From Caballeronia calidae (GTDB lineage Bacteria > Pseudomonadota > Gammaproteobacteria > Burkholderiales > Burkholderiaceae): a stretch of DNA of 64,000 bases. This document shows, one piece after another, positions 18,071-28,611 of this stretch. The DNA is taken from positions 124,001 to 188,000 of the forward strand of contig NZ_FCOX02000007.1 in assembly GCF_900044055.2 (NCBI RefSeq). The letters are read 5' to 3'. Both the position numbers and the translations under genes were made by a program. A model generated the notes under the pieces. It saw only the letters and a program-made list of their open reading frames with translations. It was not told the DNA's origin and did not search any database. Within the stretch, counting starts at the first letter, position 1. Each line of letters opens with the position of its first letter.

Positions 18071-19186
18071 TCATCGGCCGGACTTGAATTCCGTCCAGAG
18101 CCGCGTCTGCAGGCGCTGGATCTCCGGCGGCAGCGGCTTCAGCAGGAACAGCGTCTTGATGACGTCCTGCGGCGGGAACACGGCCGGATCGTTCGCGACG
18201 TCCTTGTCCACGTACTTGCGCGCTTCGAGGTTCGCGCTCGGGTAGTACACCGCGTTCGTGATTGCGGCGTGAACCTGCGGCGTCTCGATGTAGTTGATCC
18301 ACTCGTGCGCGGCTTCCTTGTTCTTCGCGTCCTTCGGGATCGCCATCACGTCGAACCACACGGGCGCGCCGCCCTTCGGAATGTAGTACTCGATCTTGAA
18401 CGGCTTCTTCGCCTCGATGGCGCGATGCTTCGCGATCACGACGTCGCCCGACCAGCCGTAGGTGAAGCAGATGTCGCCGCCGACCATGTCGTTGATATAG
18501 CCCGACGAGTTGAACTGCGTGATGTACGGGCGGATCTTCTTCATCATCGCGAGCGCTTCGCGATAGTCGGCCGGGTTCGTGCTCATCGGATCCTTGCCGA
18601 TGTAATGCAGCGCGGCCGCGAACATCTGGTCGGGCGCGTCGAGCACGGAAACACCGCAGGCCTTCAGCTTCGAGATGTTCTCGGGCTTGAAGAGGATGTC
18701 CCAGTTGTTGAGTTCGGCGTTCGCGCCGAGAATCTGCTTCGCCTTGTCGACGTTGTAGCCGAGACCGGTCGTGCCGTACGCCCAGGGCACCGTGTACTTG
18801 TTGCCCGGATCCGCGCCCTCGACGAGCTTCATCAGGTCGGGATCGAGATACTTGAGATTGGGCAGCTTCGATTTGTCGAGCGGCGCGAAGATGTTCGCGG
18901 CGATCTGCTTGCCCGCGTAGTTGCTCGTCGGCACGACGATGTCATAGCCCGAGTGGCCGGTGAGCAGCTTGGCCTGCAGGGTGTCGTCGCTGTCGTAGTT
19001 GTCGTACTTCACCTTGACGCCGGTCTGCTTGGTGAAGTTGGGGATCGTGTCCTTGGCGATATAGTCCGACCAGTTGTACACGTTCAACTGTGTGTCCTTC
19101 GCCGACGCTGCGAGCGGCGCCAACATCGCGGCGCATGCGAGGGCGCCCGCCAGCTTCGCCACGGGGCTTGCCAGTTTCTCGTTCAT
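18071..19186 (-). CDS. potF: Periplasmic putrescine-binding protein PotF
   Basis: A 371-aa exported binding protein. A signal peptide covers about residues 1-29 with cleavage near LAASAKD. LNVYNWSDYIAKDTIPNFTK then matches the conserved start of PotD/PotF proteins, and VPWAYGTTGLGYN is another family landmark. It captures putrescine or spermidine for the PotGHI importer. The ATG at 19186 has an AAGGGAGAAT ribosome site. The longer frame upstream lacks both a ribosome site and a signal-peptide-like start. It is the first gene of the operon. Confidence 0.94.
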   Translation of the reverse strand: MNEKLASPVAKLAGALACAAMLAPLAASAKDTQLNVYNWSDYIAKDTIPNFTKQTGVKVKYDNYDSDDTLQAKLLTGHSGYDIVVPTSNYAGKQIAANIFAPLDKSKLPNLKYLDPDLMKLVEGADPGNKYTVPWAYGTTGLGYNVDKAKQILGANAELNNWDILFKPENISKLKACGVSVLDAPDQMFAAALHYIGKDPMSTNPADYREALAMMKKIRPYITQFNSSGYINDMVGGDICFTYGWSGDVVIAKHRAIEAKKPFKIEYYIPKGGAPVWFDVMAIPKDAKNKEAAHEWINYIETPQVHAAITNAVYYPSANLEARKYVDKDVANDPAVFPPQDVIKTLFLLKPLPPEIQRLQTRLWTEFKSGR

Positions 19187-19703
19187 CTCGATTCTCCCTT
19201 TTTCCGACTTGTCACGGCGTCGTGCCGCGCGGACCCGGCGCATTGTCCCATCGCCGGTCTGGCCCGCGACTCCCTTTAAAACCCCGAAAACTACCACTAA
19301 ACACAAGCGCGACAAAAAATAATGCGCGGCGTGTCGCGCAAAATGTACACGCCCTCACGCCATGCGCCCGCGCAGCTCCGGCATACGGTATTTGCCGGCC
19401 GCGACCGCTGCTCGAGGCGGCCGTAAAGACCGCGCATTTTAGCCCCTAATCGACCCCGGCGGCACCTCAGAAAACCACACTCGGCAAAGTGACACGGACG
19501 CGTAAGCCCGATGCAATGTCATTATTCATGATCGGCCTCCAGCCCCGCGATGACGGGCGCCCCGAGCCTGACGAATAGCCAGCGGAACGGTTGTTGCGAG
19601 CCAATTCGACGTGCGCCGCCCACAGCGGCGTCTTCTGAACCGGCAACGCACGCGCAGACGACCGACTCGCCGCCGTTGCATCGCTATCGAGGCCGCTTCC
19701 CGC
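19187..19703. other. Divergent intergenic region between potF and mntH
   Basis: No gene is supported in these 517 nt. An 8-bp inverted repeat, GCGCGACA (19307-19314) with TGTCGCGC (19332-19339), surrounds an AT-rich core and could be an operator for potF. A possible minus-strand promoter (TTGTCG, 16 bp, TAGTTT) overlaps it. Near mntH I see no clear MntR or Fur palindrome and no match to the yybP-ykoY manganese riboswitch. Confidence 0.4.
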
Positions 19704-21035
19704 ATGAATACCAATCCGTCCGTGCTCAGCCGGCTTTCCGCCGCGAAATCCGGCACGCAGCGGCCCGCCCGCGAGGACACGACGCCCGCCCCGCGTCCGC
19801 GCGGACGATGGACCTCGTTCGCGGGCGCGGGCGCCCTCGTCGCCGTCGGCTACATGGACCCCGGCAACTGGGCGACGGCGCTGTCGAGCGGCGCGCGCTA
19901 CGGCTATTCGCTGCTCGTCGTCGTGTTGCTCGCGAGCCTGATGGGCATGCTGCTGCAATGGGTCGCGTCGCGTGTGGGCGTCGTGACCGGGCGCGATCTC
20001 GCGCAGCTGTGCCGCGAACGCTACGGCCCGCGCACGACGCTCGTGCTGTGGATCGCGTGCGAAATCGCGATCATCGCGTGCGACGTGGCGGAAGTCGTCG
20101 GCAGCGCGGTCGCGCTTCAGTTGCTCTTCGGCCTCTCGCTCGTCGCGGGCGTGCTGATCTCGGCGGTCGCCACCTTCGCGATGCTCGCGCTGCAAAGCCG
20201 CGGCAAACGCCCATTGCAGCGCGCCGTGACGGTGCTGATCCTGTTCGTGAGCGTCTGCTTCGTGGTCGAGCTCGCGCTCGCGCATCCGGTCTGGGCTGAG
20301 GCGCTGCGCGGCCTCGCGCCGTCGCGCGAGCTGGTGCGCGACGCCGGCATGCTGTGGCTCGCGGCCGGCGTGCTCGGCGCGACGGTGATGCCGCACAACC
20401 TCTATCTGCACTCGGCGCTCGTCAAGGAGCATGCGAACGCCCGCGACGACGCGGCCATCGGGCACGCGCTGCGCGGCGTCAACATCGACACGTTCGCGTC
20501 GCTCGGGCTCGCGTTCATCGTCAACGCATCGCTGCTGGTGGTCGCGGCGGCGGTGTTCCACGCGGCCGGCCACACCCAGGTCGACGATCTCGCCGATGCG
20601 CACCGGCTCATCGCGCCGCTCGTCGGCAGCCATTGGGCGAGTGTCGTGTTCGCCGCCGCCCTGCTCGCCTGCGGGCTGAATGCGACCGTGACCGGCACGC
20701 TGGCCGGTCAGGCGGTCATGGAAGGCTTCCTGCGCCTGAAGGTGGCGCGCTGGGCGCGGGCGCTTCTGACGCGCGGTCTCGCGATCGGGCCCGCGCTCGT
20801 TGCGGTTGCGGGCTTCGGGCAGCACGGCTCGAACGCGCTGCTCGTCGCGACACAGGTGGTGCTTAGCCTGCAATTGCCGCTCGCGGTGATTCCGCTCGTG
20901 CGCTTCGCCTCCGATGCAGGCCTGATGGGCCGATGGCGCGTCACGCGGGTGCCGCTCGCGCTGGCGTGGTCGTGCGCGGGCGTGATCGTCGCGTTGAATG
21001 GCGCGATGCTGTGGCAGGCGGTGGTTTCGGAGTAA
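19704..21035 (+). CDS. mntH: Nramp-family Mn2+/H+ symporter
   Basis: A 443-aa inner-membrane metal transporter with about 11 hydrophobic helices. The metal-binding helix-1 motif DPGN appears in GYMDPGNWATAL (about 50-61). The helix-6 motif MPHNLYLHS carries the conserved MPH. Both are hallmarks of Nramp proton-coupled manganese (and iron) uptake. The ATG at 19704 is chosen because it begins a short polar N-terminus before the first helix. The upstream in-frame extension is Arg-rich and unlikely. It is monocistronic and followed by a DUF1289 gene. Confidence 0.93.
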   Translation: MNTNPSVLSRLSAAKSGTQRPAREDTTPAPRPRGRWTSFAGAGALVAVGYMDPGNWATALSSGARYGYSLLVVVLLASLMGMLLQWVASRVGVVTGRDLAQLCRERYGPRTTLVLWIACEIAIIACDVAEVVGSAVALQLLFGLSLVAGVLISAVATFAMLALQSRGKRPLQRAVTVLILFVSVCFVVELALAHPVWAEALRGLAPSRELVRDAGMLWLAAGVLGATVMPHNLYLHSALVKEHANARDDAAIGHALRGVNIDTFASLGLAFIVNASLLVVAAAVFHAAGHTQVDDLADAHRLIAPLVGSHWASVVFAAALLACGLNATVTGTLAGQAVMEGFLRLKVARWARALLTRGLAIGPALVAVAGFGQHGSNALLVATQVVLSLQLPLAVIPLVRFASDAGLMGRWRVTRVPLALAWSCAGVIVALNGAMLWQAVVSE

Positions 21036-21171
21036 CGCCGCCCCCGACGACATCAGCGGCATCACCGGATCGCGCGAATAGGCTAAAGTATCGCGCTGAG
21101 TTTTTTTCGAATTTGACCGTCGCGTTATCGCCCTTTTTTCCCCGCGATGACGCGGCTTAGAGCTTGCCTTC

Positions 21172-21375
21172 ATGTCTTCGAATCTTCACGATCTTCCTGA
21201 CAGCCCCTGTATCGGCGTGTGCTCCACGCTGTTCGACGAAATCTGTAAGGGCTGCGGCCGCACGGCGGGCGAAGTGTCCAACTGGGTGTTTCTTTCCGAT
21301 GAGGAAAAGCGCGCGATCTGGGAGCGCATCACGCGCGAGGGAACGGCGATGCGGTTCCGGAACGACAGGCTGTGA
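21172..21375 (+). CDS. DUF1289 family small cysteine-rich protein
   Basis: A 67-aa protein. The family signature is C-I-G-V-C-S-T-L-F-D-E-I-C-K-G-C-G-R-T (about 13-31), with four cysteines suited to binding a metal or an Fe-S centre. E-V-S-N-W and R-A-I-W follow, as in other DUF1289 members. Function is unknown. It lies 136 nt after mntH on the same strand and has a bidirectional terminator downstream. Confidence 0.85.
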   Translation: MSSNLHDLPDSPCIGVCSTLFDEICKGCGRTAGEVSNWVFLSDEEKRAIWERITREGTAMRFRNDRL

Positions 21376-21514
21376 ACGCCCGTCCGCCAGCCGGATAAGA
21401 TGACAATCGGCGGACCCGGAGAGCCGTATCCGCCTCCGTCATGGCGAAACCCGGGATGGGCTGCCGATGCGGGGTTGCCGGTTTCCCGACACAACAAAAC
21501 CGGTACGCTTCCAC

Positions 21515-21546
21515 GCAAAAAAAGCCGCAAATGCGGCTTTTTTTGC
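21515..21546. terminator. Bidirectional Rho-independent terminator
   Basis: GCAAAAAAAGCCGCA pairs with TGCGGCTTTTTTTGC around AA. A7 and T7 tracts flank the GC core, so it can stop both the DUF1289 transcript and the convergent ABC-F transcript. Confidence 0.92.
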
Positions 21547-21569
21547 GAAATGCGGCTGGAGGCGCGGAC

Positions 21570-23162
<1,593 letters not shown>

Positions 23163-23284
23163 GGCGCGTCCTTTTGAATGGGGTACGACGAAAAACCTGA
23201 GATTTTAACAGCTTTTGGCGGGGTTTTGCCCGATGGCGCAATTCCGGCGAACCGCGCCCGAATGCGGCGCGCATGCCGCATCAT

Positions 23285-23315
23285 GAAAAAAGGGCGCAGC
23301 CGATGCGGCCGCGCC
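23285..23315 (-). terminator. Terminator of the hom-thrC operon
   Basis: On the minus strand, GGGCGCGGCC...GGCTGCGCCC (23315-23292) forms a hairpin followed by a T6 run. It lies 47 nt past the thrC stop. Confidence 0.8.
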
Positions 23316-23362
23316 CCATGCGTTCCGAAGGCGATCCGCACGAGGCGGATGCGCCTCTCGCG

Positions 23363-24808
23363 TTATGTGCGCTCGGCGATGAACGCCTTCACGACGCCTG
23401 CATCCGCAGGAACGATATCGAACCTTTGTGGCAGTTTTTCAAGTCCGACGAACGCCGCCGGCCGTTCCGGCTCGCGATTGAGCGCCTCGCGGATGGTCTC
23501 GCCGAACTTGATCGGCTGCGCGGTTTCGAGAACGATCATCGGCACGCCGGGCTTCAGGTTCTCGCGCGCGACCTTCACGCCGTCGGCGGTGTGCGTGTCG
23601 ATCATCGTCTGATAGCGCTCGAAGACGTCGCGGATGGTTTTCACGCGATCGTCGTGCCCGCTCTTGCCCGACACGAAGCCGAACGCCTTCACGCGCGCGA
23701 AGTCGCCGCTCGCGGCCAGATCGAAGCCGCCCTTCTCCTCGACGTCGCGGAACAGTTGCAGCACGCGCGCCGGATCGCGGCCGAGCAGGTCGTACACGAA
23801 GCGCTCGAAGTTCGACGCCTTCGAAATATCCATGCTCGGCGACGTCGTGTGATACGTCTCCGCCGCGCCGCGCACGCGATACACGCCGGTCTTGAAGAAC
23901 TCGTCGAGCACGTCGTTTTCGTTCGTGGCGACGACGAGCTGATCGATCGGCAGGCCCATCATGCGCGCGATATGACCCGCGCACACATTGCCGAAGTTGC
24001 CCGACGGCACCGTGAACGACACGCGCTCGTCGTTGCTTTTCGTGGCCGCGAAATAGCCCTTGAAGTAGTACACGACCTGCGCGACGACGCGCGCCCAGTT
24101 GATCGAATTGACCGTGCCGATCTTGTGCTTGGCCTTGTACGCGTGATCGTTCGACACGGCCTTGACGATGTCCTGGCAGTTGTCGAAGTTGCCTTCCACG
24201 GCCAGATTGAAGATGTTCGGATCTTGCAGCGAGAACATCTGCGCGGTCTGGAACGCGCTCATCTTCTTGTGCGGCGACAGCATGAACACGCGCACGCCGG
24301 TCTTGCCGCGCATCGCATATTCGGCGGCGCTGCCGGTGTCGCCCGAAGTCGCGCCGAGGATATTCAGCGTCTCGCCGTGCTTCGCCAGCGCGTACTCGAA
24401 CAGATTGCCGAGCAGTTGCATCGCCATGTCCTTGAAGGCGAGCGTCGGGCCGTTCGACAGTTCCAGCAGCGACAGCGTCGTGCCGTTTTCCTCGCCGAGG
24501 GTCTTCAGCGGCGTGATCTGCACGGCGCTCTCTTCATGGCGCACGTTGCTGTACACCTGCGCGGTGTAGGTCTTGCGCGTGAGCGAGCGCAGGTCGTCGG
24601 CGGGAATGTCGTCGCTGAACTTCGACAGCACTTCGAACGCGAGGTCCGCGTACGACAGCGTGCGCCAGCGCGCGAGCTCATCGGCGCTGACCTTCGGATA
24701 CTCGTTCGGCAGATACAGGCCGCCGTCCTTCGCCAGGCCGCCCAGCAGGATGTCGGAAAACGTGTGGCGCTCGTTCGTGCCGGCGCCGCGCGTCGAGATG
24801 TAGTTCAT
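23363..24808 (-). CDS. thrC: Threonine synthase
   Basis: A 481-aa PLP enzyme that converts O-phosphohomoserine to threonine. The start MNYISTRG and the N-terminal domain match the long (~480 aa) ThrC class. The cofactor lysine is K126 in PTLAFKDMAMQL. LGATSGDTGSAAEYA and VPSGNFGN bind the cofactor phosphate. It lies 11 nt after hom, and the two give the last steps from aspartate semialdehyde together with a homoserine kinase encoded elsewhere. Confidence 0.97.
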   Translation of the reverse strand: MNYISTRGAGTNERHTFSDILLGGLAKDGGLYLPNEYPKVSADELARWRTLSYADLAFEVLSKFSDDIPADDLRSLTRKTYTAQVYSNVRHEESAVQITPLKTLGEENGTTLSLLELSNGPTLAFKDMAMQLLGNLFEYALAKHGETLNILGATSGDTGSAAEYAMRGKTGVRVFMLSPHKKMSAFQTAQMFSLQDPNIFNLAVEGNFDNCQDIVKAVSNDHAYKAKHKIGTVNSINWARVVAQVVYYFKGYFAATKSNDERVSFTVPSGNFGNVCAGHIARMMGLPIDQLVVATNENDVLDEFFKTGVYRVRGAAETYHTTSPSMDISKASNFERFVYDLLGRDPARVLQLFRDVEEKGGFDLAASGDFARVKAFGFVSGKSGHDDRVKTIRDVFERYQTMIDTHTADGVKVARENLKPGVPMIVLETAQPIKFGETIREALNREPERPAAFVGLEKLPQRFDIVPADAGVVKAFIAERT

Positions 24809-24819
24809 CGTGCTTGCCC

Positions 24820-26142
24820 TTAGTTGAGCGCTTCCATGCGCAGCTTCGTCACCTTCGAGACCACGGTGGACAGCGCCTCGATCTCCGCGATCGCCGCGTT
24901 CACGTTCTTCTCCAGCGTCGCGTGCGTGATGAGGATGATGTCCGTCTCGCCCTTGTTCGCGCCGTCGACTTCCTCCGATTCCTTCTGCAGCAAGGCATCG
25001 ATGGAGATGGCCTTGTCGGCCAGAATGCGCGTGATGTTCGCGAGCACGCCCGTCACGTCCGCGACGCGCAGACGCAGGTAATAGCCGCTCGTCACTTCGT
25101 CGATCGGGAGGATCGGCGTGTTGGAGAGGCTGTCCGGCTGGAACGCCAGATGCGGCACGCGATGCTCCGGATCGGCTGTATGCAGGCGCGTCACGTCGAC
25201 GAGATCCGCGACCACGGCCGAAGCGGTCGGCTCCGCGCCGGCGCCCTTGCCGTAGTACAGCGTGGTGCCGACGGCATCGCCGTGCACGACGACCGCGTTC
25301 ATCGCGCCTTCGACGTTCGCGAGCAGGCGCTTCGCCGGAATGAGCGTCGGATGCGTGCGCAACTCGATGCCCTTCTCCGAGCGGCGCGCGATGCCGAGCA
25401 GCTTGATGCGATAGCCGAGGTCCTCGGCGTATTTGATGTCGATGGCCGCGAGCTTGCTGATGCCTTCCACGTACGCGCGATCGAACTGCACCGGCACGCC
25501 GAACGCGATCGCGCTCATGATCGTGACCTTGTGTGCGGCGTCGACGCCTTCGATGTCGAAGGTCGGATCGGCCTCGGCGTAACCGAGCTCCTGCGCGGCT
25601 TTCAATGCGGTCGCGAAGTCGAGCCCGCGGTCGCGCATTTCCGAAAGAATGTAGTTCGTCGTGCCGTTGATGATGCCCGCGATGTACTCGATGCGGTTCG
25701 CGGTCAGCCCTTCGCGCAGCGCCTTGATGATGGGAATGCCGCCCGCCACCGCCGCTTCGAACGCGACCATCACGCCCTTCGCGCGCGCGGCCTCGAAGAT
25801 TTCCGTGCCGTGCACCGCGAGCAGCGCCTTGTTGGCCGTGACGACATGCTTGCCGTTCGCGATCGCGCGCAGCACGAGTTCACGCGCGAAGCCGGTGCCG
25901 CCGATCATTTCGCACACGATATCGATGGAAGGATCGTCGACGACGGCGTTGAAGTCGTCCGTCACCGCGATGCCTTCCTGCTTCGCGGCTTCGGCCTTCG
26001 CCGGCGTTCGCACCGCGACGCGCGTGATTTCGATGCCGCGTCCGGCGCGTCGTTTGATTTCTTCCTGGTTACGGCGCAGCACCGTGAAGGTGCCGCTGCC
26101 GACCGTGCCGAAGCCCAAGAGTCCTACTTTGATCGGTTCCAT
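24820..26142 (-). CDS. hom: Homoserine dehydrogenase
   Basis: A 440-aa NAD(P)-dependent enzyme that reduces aspartate semialdehyde to homoserine. The Rossmann motif is GLLGFGTVGSG (about 8-18). The catalytic region includes GIINGTTNYILSEM and EADPTFDIEGVDAAHK. A C-terminal ACT domain (about 350-430, starting YYLRLRVADVTGVLA) suggests threonine feedback inhibition. The ATG at 26142 gives MEPIKVGLLG, the normal start. The upstream in-frame extension belongs to the preceding gene's shadow. It lies 25 nt after the aminotransferase. Confidence 0.97.
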   Translation of the reverse strand: MEPIKVGLLGFGTVGSGTFTVLRRNQEEIKRRAGRGIEITRVAVRTPAKAEAAKQEGIAVTDDFNAVVDDPSIDIVCEMIGGTGFARELVLRAIANGKHVVTANKALLAVHGTEIFEAARAKGVMVAFEAAVAGGIPIIKALREGLTANRIEYIAGIINGTTNYILSEMRDRGLDFATALKAAQELGYAEADPTFDIEGVDAAHKVTIMSAIAFGVPVQFDRAYVEGISKLAAIDIKYAEDLGYRIKLLGIARRSEKGIELRTHPTLIPAKRLLANVEGAMNAVVVHGDAVGTTLYYGKGAGAEPTASAVVADLVDVTRLHTADPEHRVPHLAFQPDSLSNTPILPIDEVTSGYYLRLRVADVTGVLANITRILADKAISIDALLQKESEEVDGANKGETDIILITHATLEKNVNAAIAEIEALSTVVSKVTKLRMEALN

Positions 26143-26167
26143 GCAGCGCGAGTCTATAAAAGAGAAA

Positions 26168-27406
26168 TTAAGCGGAATGTCGTTTGCGATAGCCGTCGAG
26201 GAAGCGCGCGATGCGGTGAATCGAATCCGCGAGATCGTCGACGTTCGGCAGGAAGACCACGCGGAAATGATCCGGTGTCGGCCAGTTGAAGCCCGTGCCC
26301 TGCACGAGCAGCACACGCTCCTCGAGCAGCAAATCGGTGATGAACTGCTGGTCGTCCTGAATCGGGTACATCTTCGGATCGAGCTTCGGGAACATGTAGA
26401 GCGCGGCTTGCGGCTTCACGCAGGTCACGCCCGGAATGGCCGTGAGCATCTCGTAGGCGAGCTCGCGCTGCTTGAAGAGGCGCCCGCCCGGCACGATCAG
26501 GTCGTTGATGCTCTGATAGCCGCCGAGCGCGGTCTGGATCGCATACTGGCCGGGCACGTTCGGGCACAGTCGCATCGATGCGAGGATGCCGAGGCCTTCG
26601 AGGTAATCCTTCGCGCGGCGGCGGTTCTCTTCGATCAATCCGGAAATCGCCATCCAGCCCGCCCGATAACCGCACGACCGGTAGCTTTTCGACAGGCTGT
26701 TGAACGTGACCGTGATCACATCCTCGGACAGCGCGGCCATCGACGTGTGCGTCTTGCCGTCGTAGACGATCTTGTCGTACACCTCGTCCGCGAAAATGAT
26801 CAGCCCGTGCTCCCGCGCGAGCGCGATCAGGTCGAGCAGCAGCTCGTCCGAGTACAGCGCGCCGGTCGGGTTGTTCGGGTTGATGACGACGAGCGCCTTC
26901 GTGTTCGGCGTGATCTTCGCGCGGATGTCGTCGAGATCGGGCATCCAGCCGTTGCTCTCGTCGCACATATAGTGGCGCGGCGTGCCGGACGACAGGCTCA
27001 CGGCGGCCGTCCAGAGCGGGTAGTCCGGCGCCGGGAGCAGCACTTCGTCGCCGTCGTTGAGAAGCGCCTGCATCGCCATCACGATGAGCTCGGACGCGCC
27101 ATTGCCAATGTAGATGTCGTCCAGCTCGACGCCCGTCACACCCTTTTGCTGCGTGTAATGCATGATCGCCTTGCGCGCGGCGAACACACCCTTCGAATCC
27201 GAATAGCCCGACGAGCCCGGCAGATTGCGGATCATGTCCTGGATGATCTCGTCCGGCGCCTCGAAGCCGAACGGCGCCAGATTGCCGATATTGAGCTTGA
27301 TGATGCGATGGCCTTCCTCTTCGAGGCGCTTCGCGTGTTCGAGCACGGGCCCGCGAATGTCGTAGCAGACGTTTTGCAGCTTGTTGGATTTGAGAATCGG
27401 TTTCAC
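26168..27406 (-). CDS. Class I PLP aminotransferase (AlaC/AlaA-like)
   Basis: A 412-aa fold-type I aminotransferase. PLP-binding features are VINPNNPTGALYS (about 174-186), the FADEVYDKI Asp, the Schiff-base lysine K240 in SLSKSYRSCGYRAGW, and a C-terminal arginine region. It resembles the alanine/glutamate-pyruvate transaminases AlaA and AlaC. It is the first gene of an operon with hom and thrC, an arrangement common in beta-proteobacteria. The GTG at 27406 is chosen because it gives VKPILKSNKL, the family start. It has only a weak ribosome site. Confidence 0.88.
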   Translation of the reverse strand: MKPILKSNKLQNVCYDIRGPVLEHAKRLEEEGHRIIKLNIGNLAPFGFEAPDEIIQDMIRNLPGSSGYSDSKGVFAARKAIMHYTQQKGVTGVELDDIYIGNGASELIVMAMQALLNDGDEVLLPAPDYPLWTAAVSLSSGTPRHYMCDESNGWMPDLDDIRAKITPNTKALVVINPNNPTGALYSDELLLDLIALAREHGLIIFADEVYDKIVYDGKTHTSMAALSEDVITVTFNSLSKSYRSCGYRAGWMAISGLIEENRRRAKDYLEGLGILASMRLCPNVPGQYAIQTALGGYQSINDLIVPGGRLFKQRELAYEMLTAIPGVTCVKPQAALYMFPKLDPKMYPIQDDQQFITDLLLEERVLLVQGTGFNWPTPDHFRVVFLPNVDDLADSIHRIARFLDGYRKRHSA

Positions 27407-27729
27407 GCTGGCGCTCTGGGTCTTGGGTGGTGATGCGGACTGGTTTTTGTTGGTGCCGATCAGGCGCGGCCCGGTATTCCGCACAGCCAGCCCCGCGCGC
27501 GGGCAGCGGATGGGCGGGGTGCAAGGAACCGAGGTTGAAGCCTGAAGGCGGCTCGCCCGGACGACTCGCTCGTCTCCGAGCGCCGAACGATGCATTTTAG
27601 ACGCCGCGCCAGGTAAGGCATGGGCGATGCGGACCGGATTGCGTGTCGGAGGCGGCTTGTGGCGGCACGCGAGCGCAACGGGCGGCGCACGAGCGAGGCC
27701 GGCAGCCGGAAAGTTATAATTTACTGATT
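27407..27729. other. Divergent intergenic region, aminotransferase to Mth938 gene
   Basis: No gene is supported here. A perfect TATAAT at 27715-27720 faces the Mth938-like gene, without a recognisable -35. I saw no clear promoter for the aminotransferase operon. Confidence 0.4.
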
Positions 27730-27867
27730 ATGGCCCAGTTCCGCAATGCACCAAAGGAACGCGCCGGCCGCGGCGGAAATCGCGGTTCGCATGCACGCGC
27801 CCACCGGTTGGCATGGCTGCGCGGACGCCGGGCCTCTCCTCTTTCCCTTGCCGGATCACTGTTTTGA
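27730..27867 (+). CDS. Possible leaderless 45-aa leader ORF upstream of Mth938 gene
   Basis: An ATG at 27730 opens a 45-codon frame ending in TGA at 27865-27867. The predicted peptide is rich in Arg, Gly and Ala (17 residues of Arg or Lys type by eye are not needed to read it as basic). The TATAAT at 27715-27720 would start transcription near 27727, only about 3 nt before the ATG, and there is no Shine-Dalgarno. The stop overlaps the TTG start of the next gene as TTGA. It could be a coupling leader, or chance. Confidence 0.3.
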   Translation: MAQFRNAPKERAGRGGNRGSHARAHRLAWLRGRRASPLSLAGSLF

Positions 27868-28238
27868 AACTTCACCAGGATTCCAACAGCGCGCTCAACA
27901 CCATAACGAGCTACGGAGACGGTTTCGTGGCGGTCAATCTCGAAAGGCACGAAGGCAGCGTGATCATCATGCCCCAGACGCCCGTCGCGGCGTGGCCGGT
28001 GTCATCGTTCGATGCGCTCACGCCCGAGCACTTCGATGCGCTCGTCGAGGCCGCGCCGGAAGTCGTCATCTTCGGCAGCGGCGCGCGCCTGCGCTTTCCG
28101 CATCCGCGTCTCACGGCGCAACTGGCGAAGCATCGCATCGGCGTCGAGACGATGGATTTCGGTGCCGCCTGCCGCACCTACAACATCCTGATGTCGGAAG
28201 GCCGGCGCGTGGCCGCCGCGCTCCTGATCGAAGCCTGA
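27864..28238 (+). CDS. Mth938-like domain protein (DUF498)
   Basis: A 124-aa protein of the Mth938/NDUFAF3 fold. EVVIFGSGARLRFP (about 71-84), GVETMDFGAACRTYNIL and a C-terminal AAALLIEA strand are typical. Function is unknown in bacteria; eukaryotic NDUFAF3 assists complex I assembly. A TTG start at 27864 is preferred because it gives the usual KLHQDSNSALNTI beginning. An in-frame ATG at 27813 would add 17 residues. No strong ribosome site is visible, and the TTG overlaps the stop of a small upstream ORF. The arn operon follows after a 373-nt gap. Confidence 0.8.
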   Translation: MKLHQDSNSALNTITSYGDGFVAVNLERHEGSVIIMPQTPVAAWPVSSFDALTPEHFDALVEAAPEVVIFGSGARLRFPHPRLTAQLAKHRIGVETMDFGAACRTYNILMSEGRRVAAALLIEA

Positions 28239-28611
28239 CGACATTCCTAAGGAAACGCTAAGGAAGCGCTGGCAGACTGCCGCCGCCCGTCAGAGATCGG
28301 CGCAGCCCGGACTGTCGCGCGCCGATTTTACGAGTGTCGGCCGGTCGTGCGCTAAACTCCCGCCCGGCGTTCGCTTTCCGGGGCGCCTCGGGCATGGCGC
28401 GGACGGATTCGGCGGGCATTCGCCGGAATGGTTTCGCCGCGCAAATCCGGCCGCCGATGGGGCGCGCGTAGCGCGCGGCGGGCCGGGTTTGCGAACTTGC
28501 AGCGAAAATGCGTGCCTGAGCATGCGCAAGCGGCATCGTCGCGCTGCCCGCATTCATCGCCCATTTCGTTTCACTAGCGCCGCGCATCGCGGCATCGGAC
28601 AGGTCGACTTC
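28239..28611 (+). promoter_or_regulatory. Upstream region of the arn operon with an 11-bp direct repeat
   Basis: CTAAGGAAACG (28247-28257) is followed without a gap by CTAAGGAAGCG (28258-28268). This hexamer-N5-hexamer layout is that of PmrA/OmpR-family binding boxes. CTAAGG matches the enterobacterial PmrA half-site CTTAAG at 4 of 6 bases. The rest of the 373 nt holds no supported gene. A weak -10-like TAAACT occurs near 28353. The distance to the arnT start (about 340 nt) is long for a direct activator site. Confidence 0.4.

Noticed and set aside
19440..19703. yybP-ykoY manganese riboswitch before mntH
   Set aside because: The leader is long enough, but I could not find the conserved motif or its pairing pattern.
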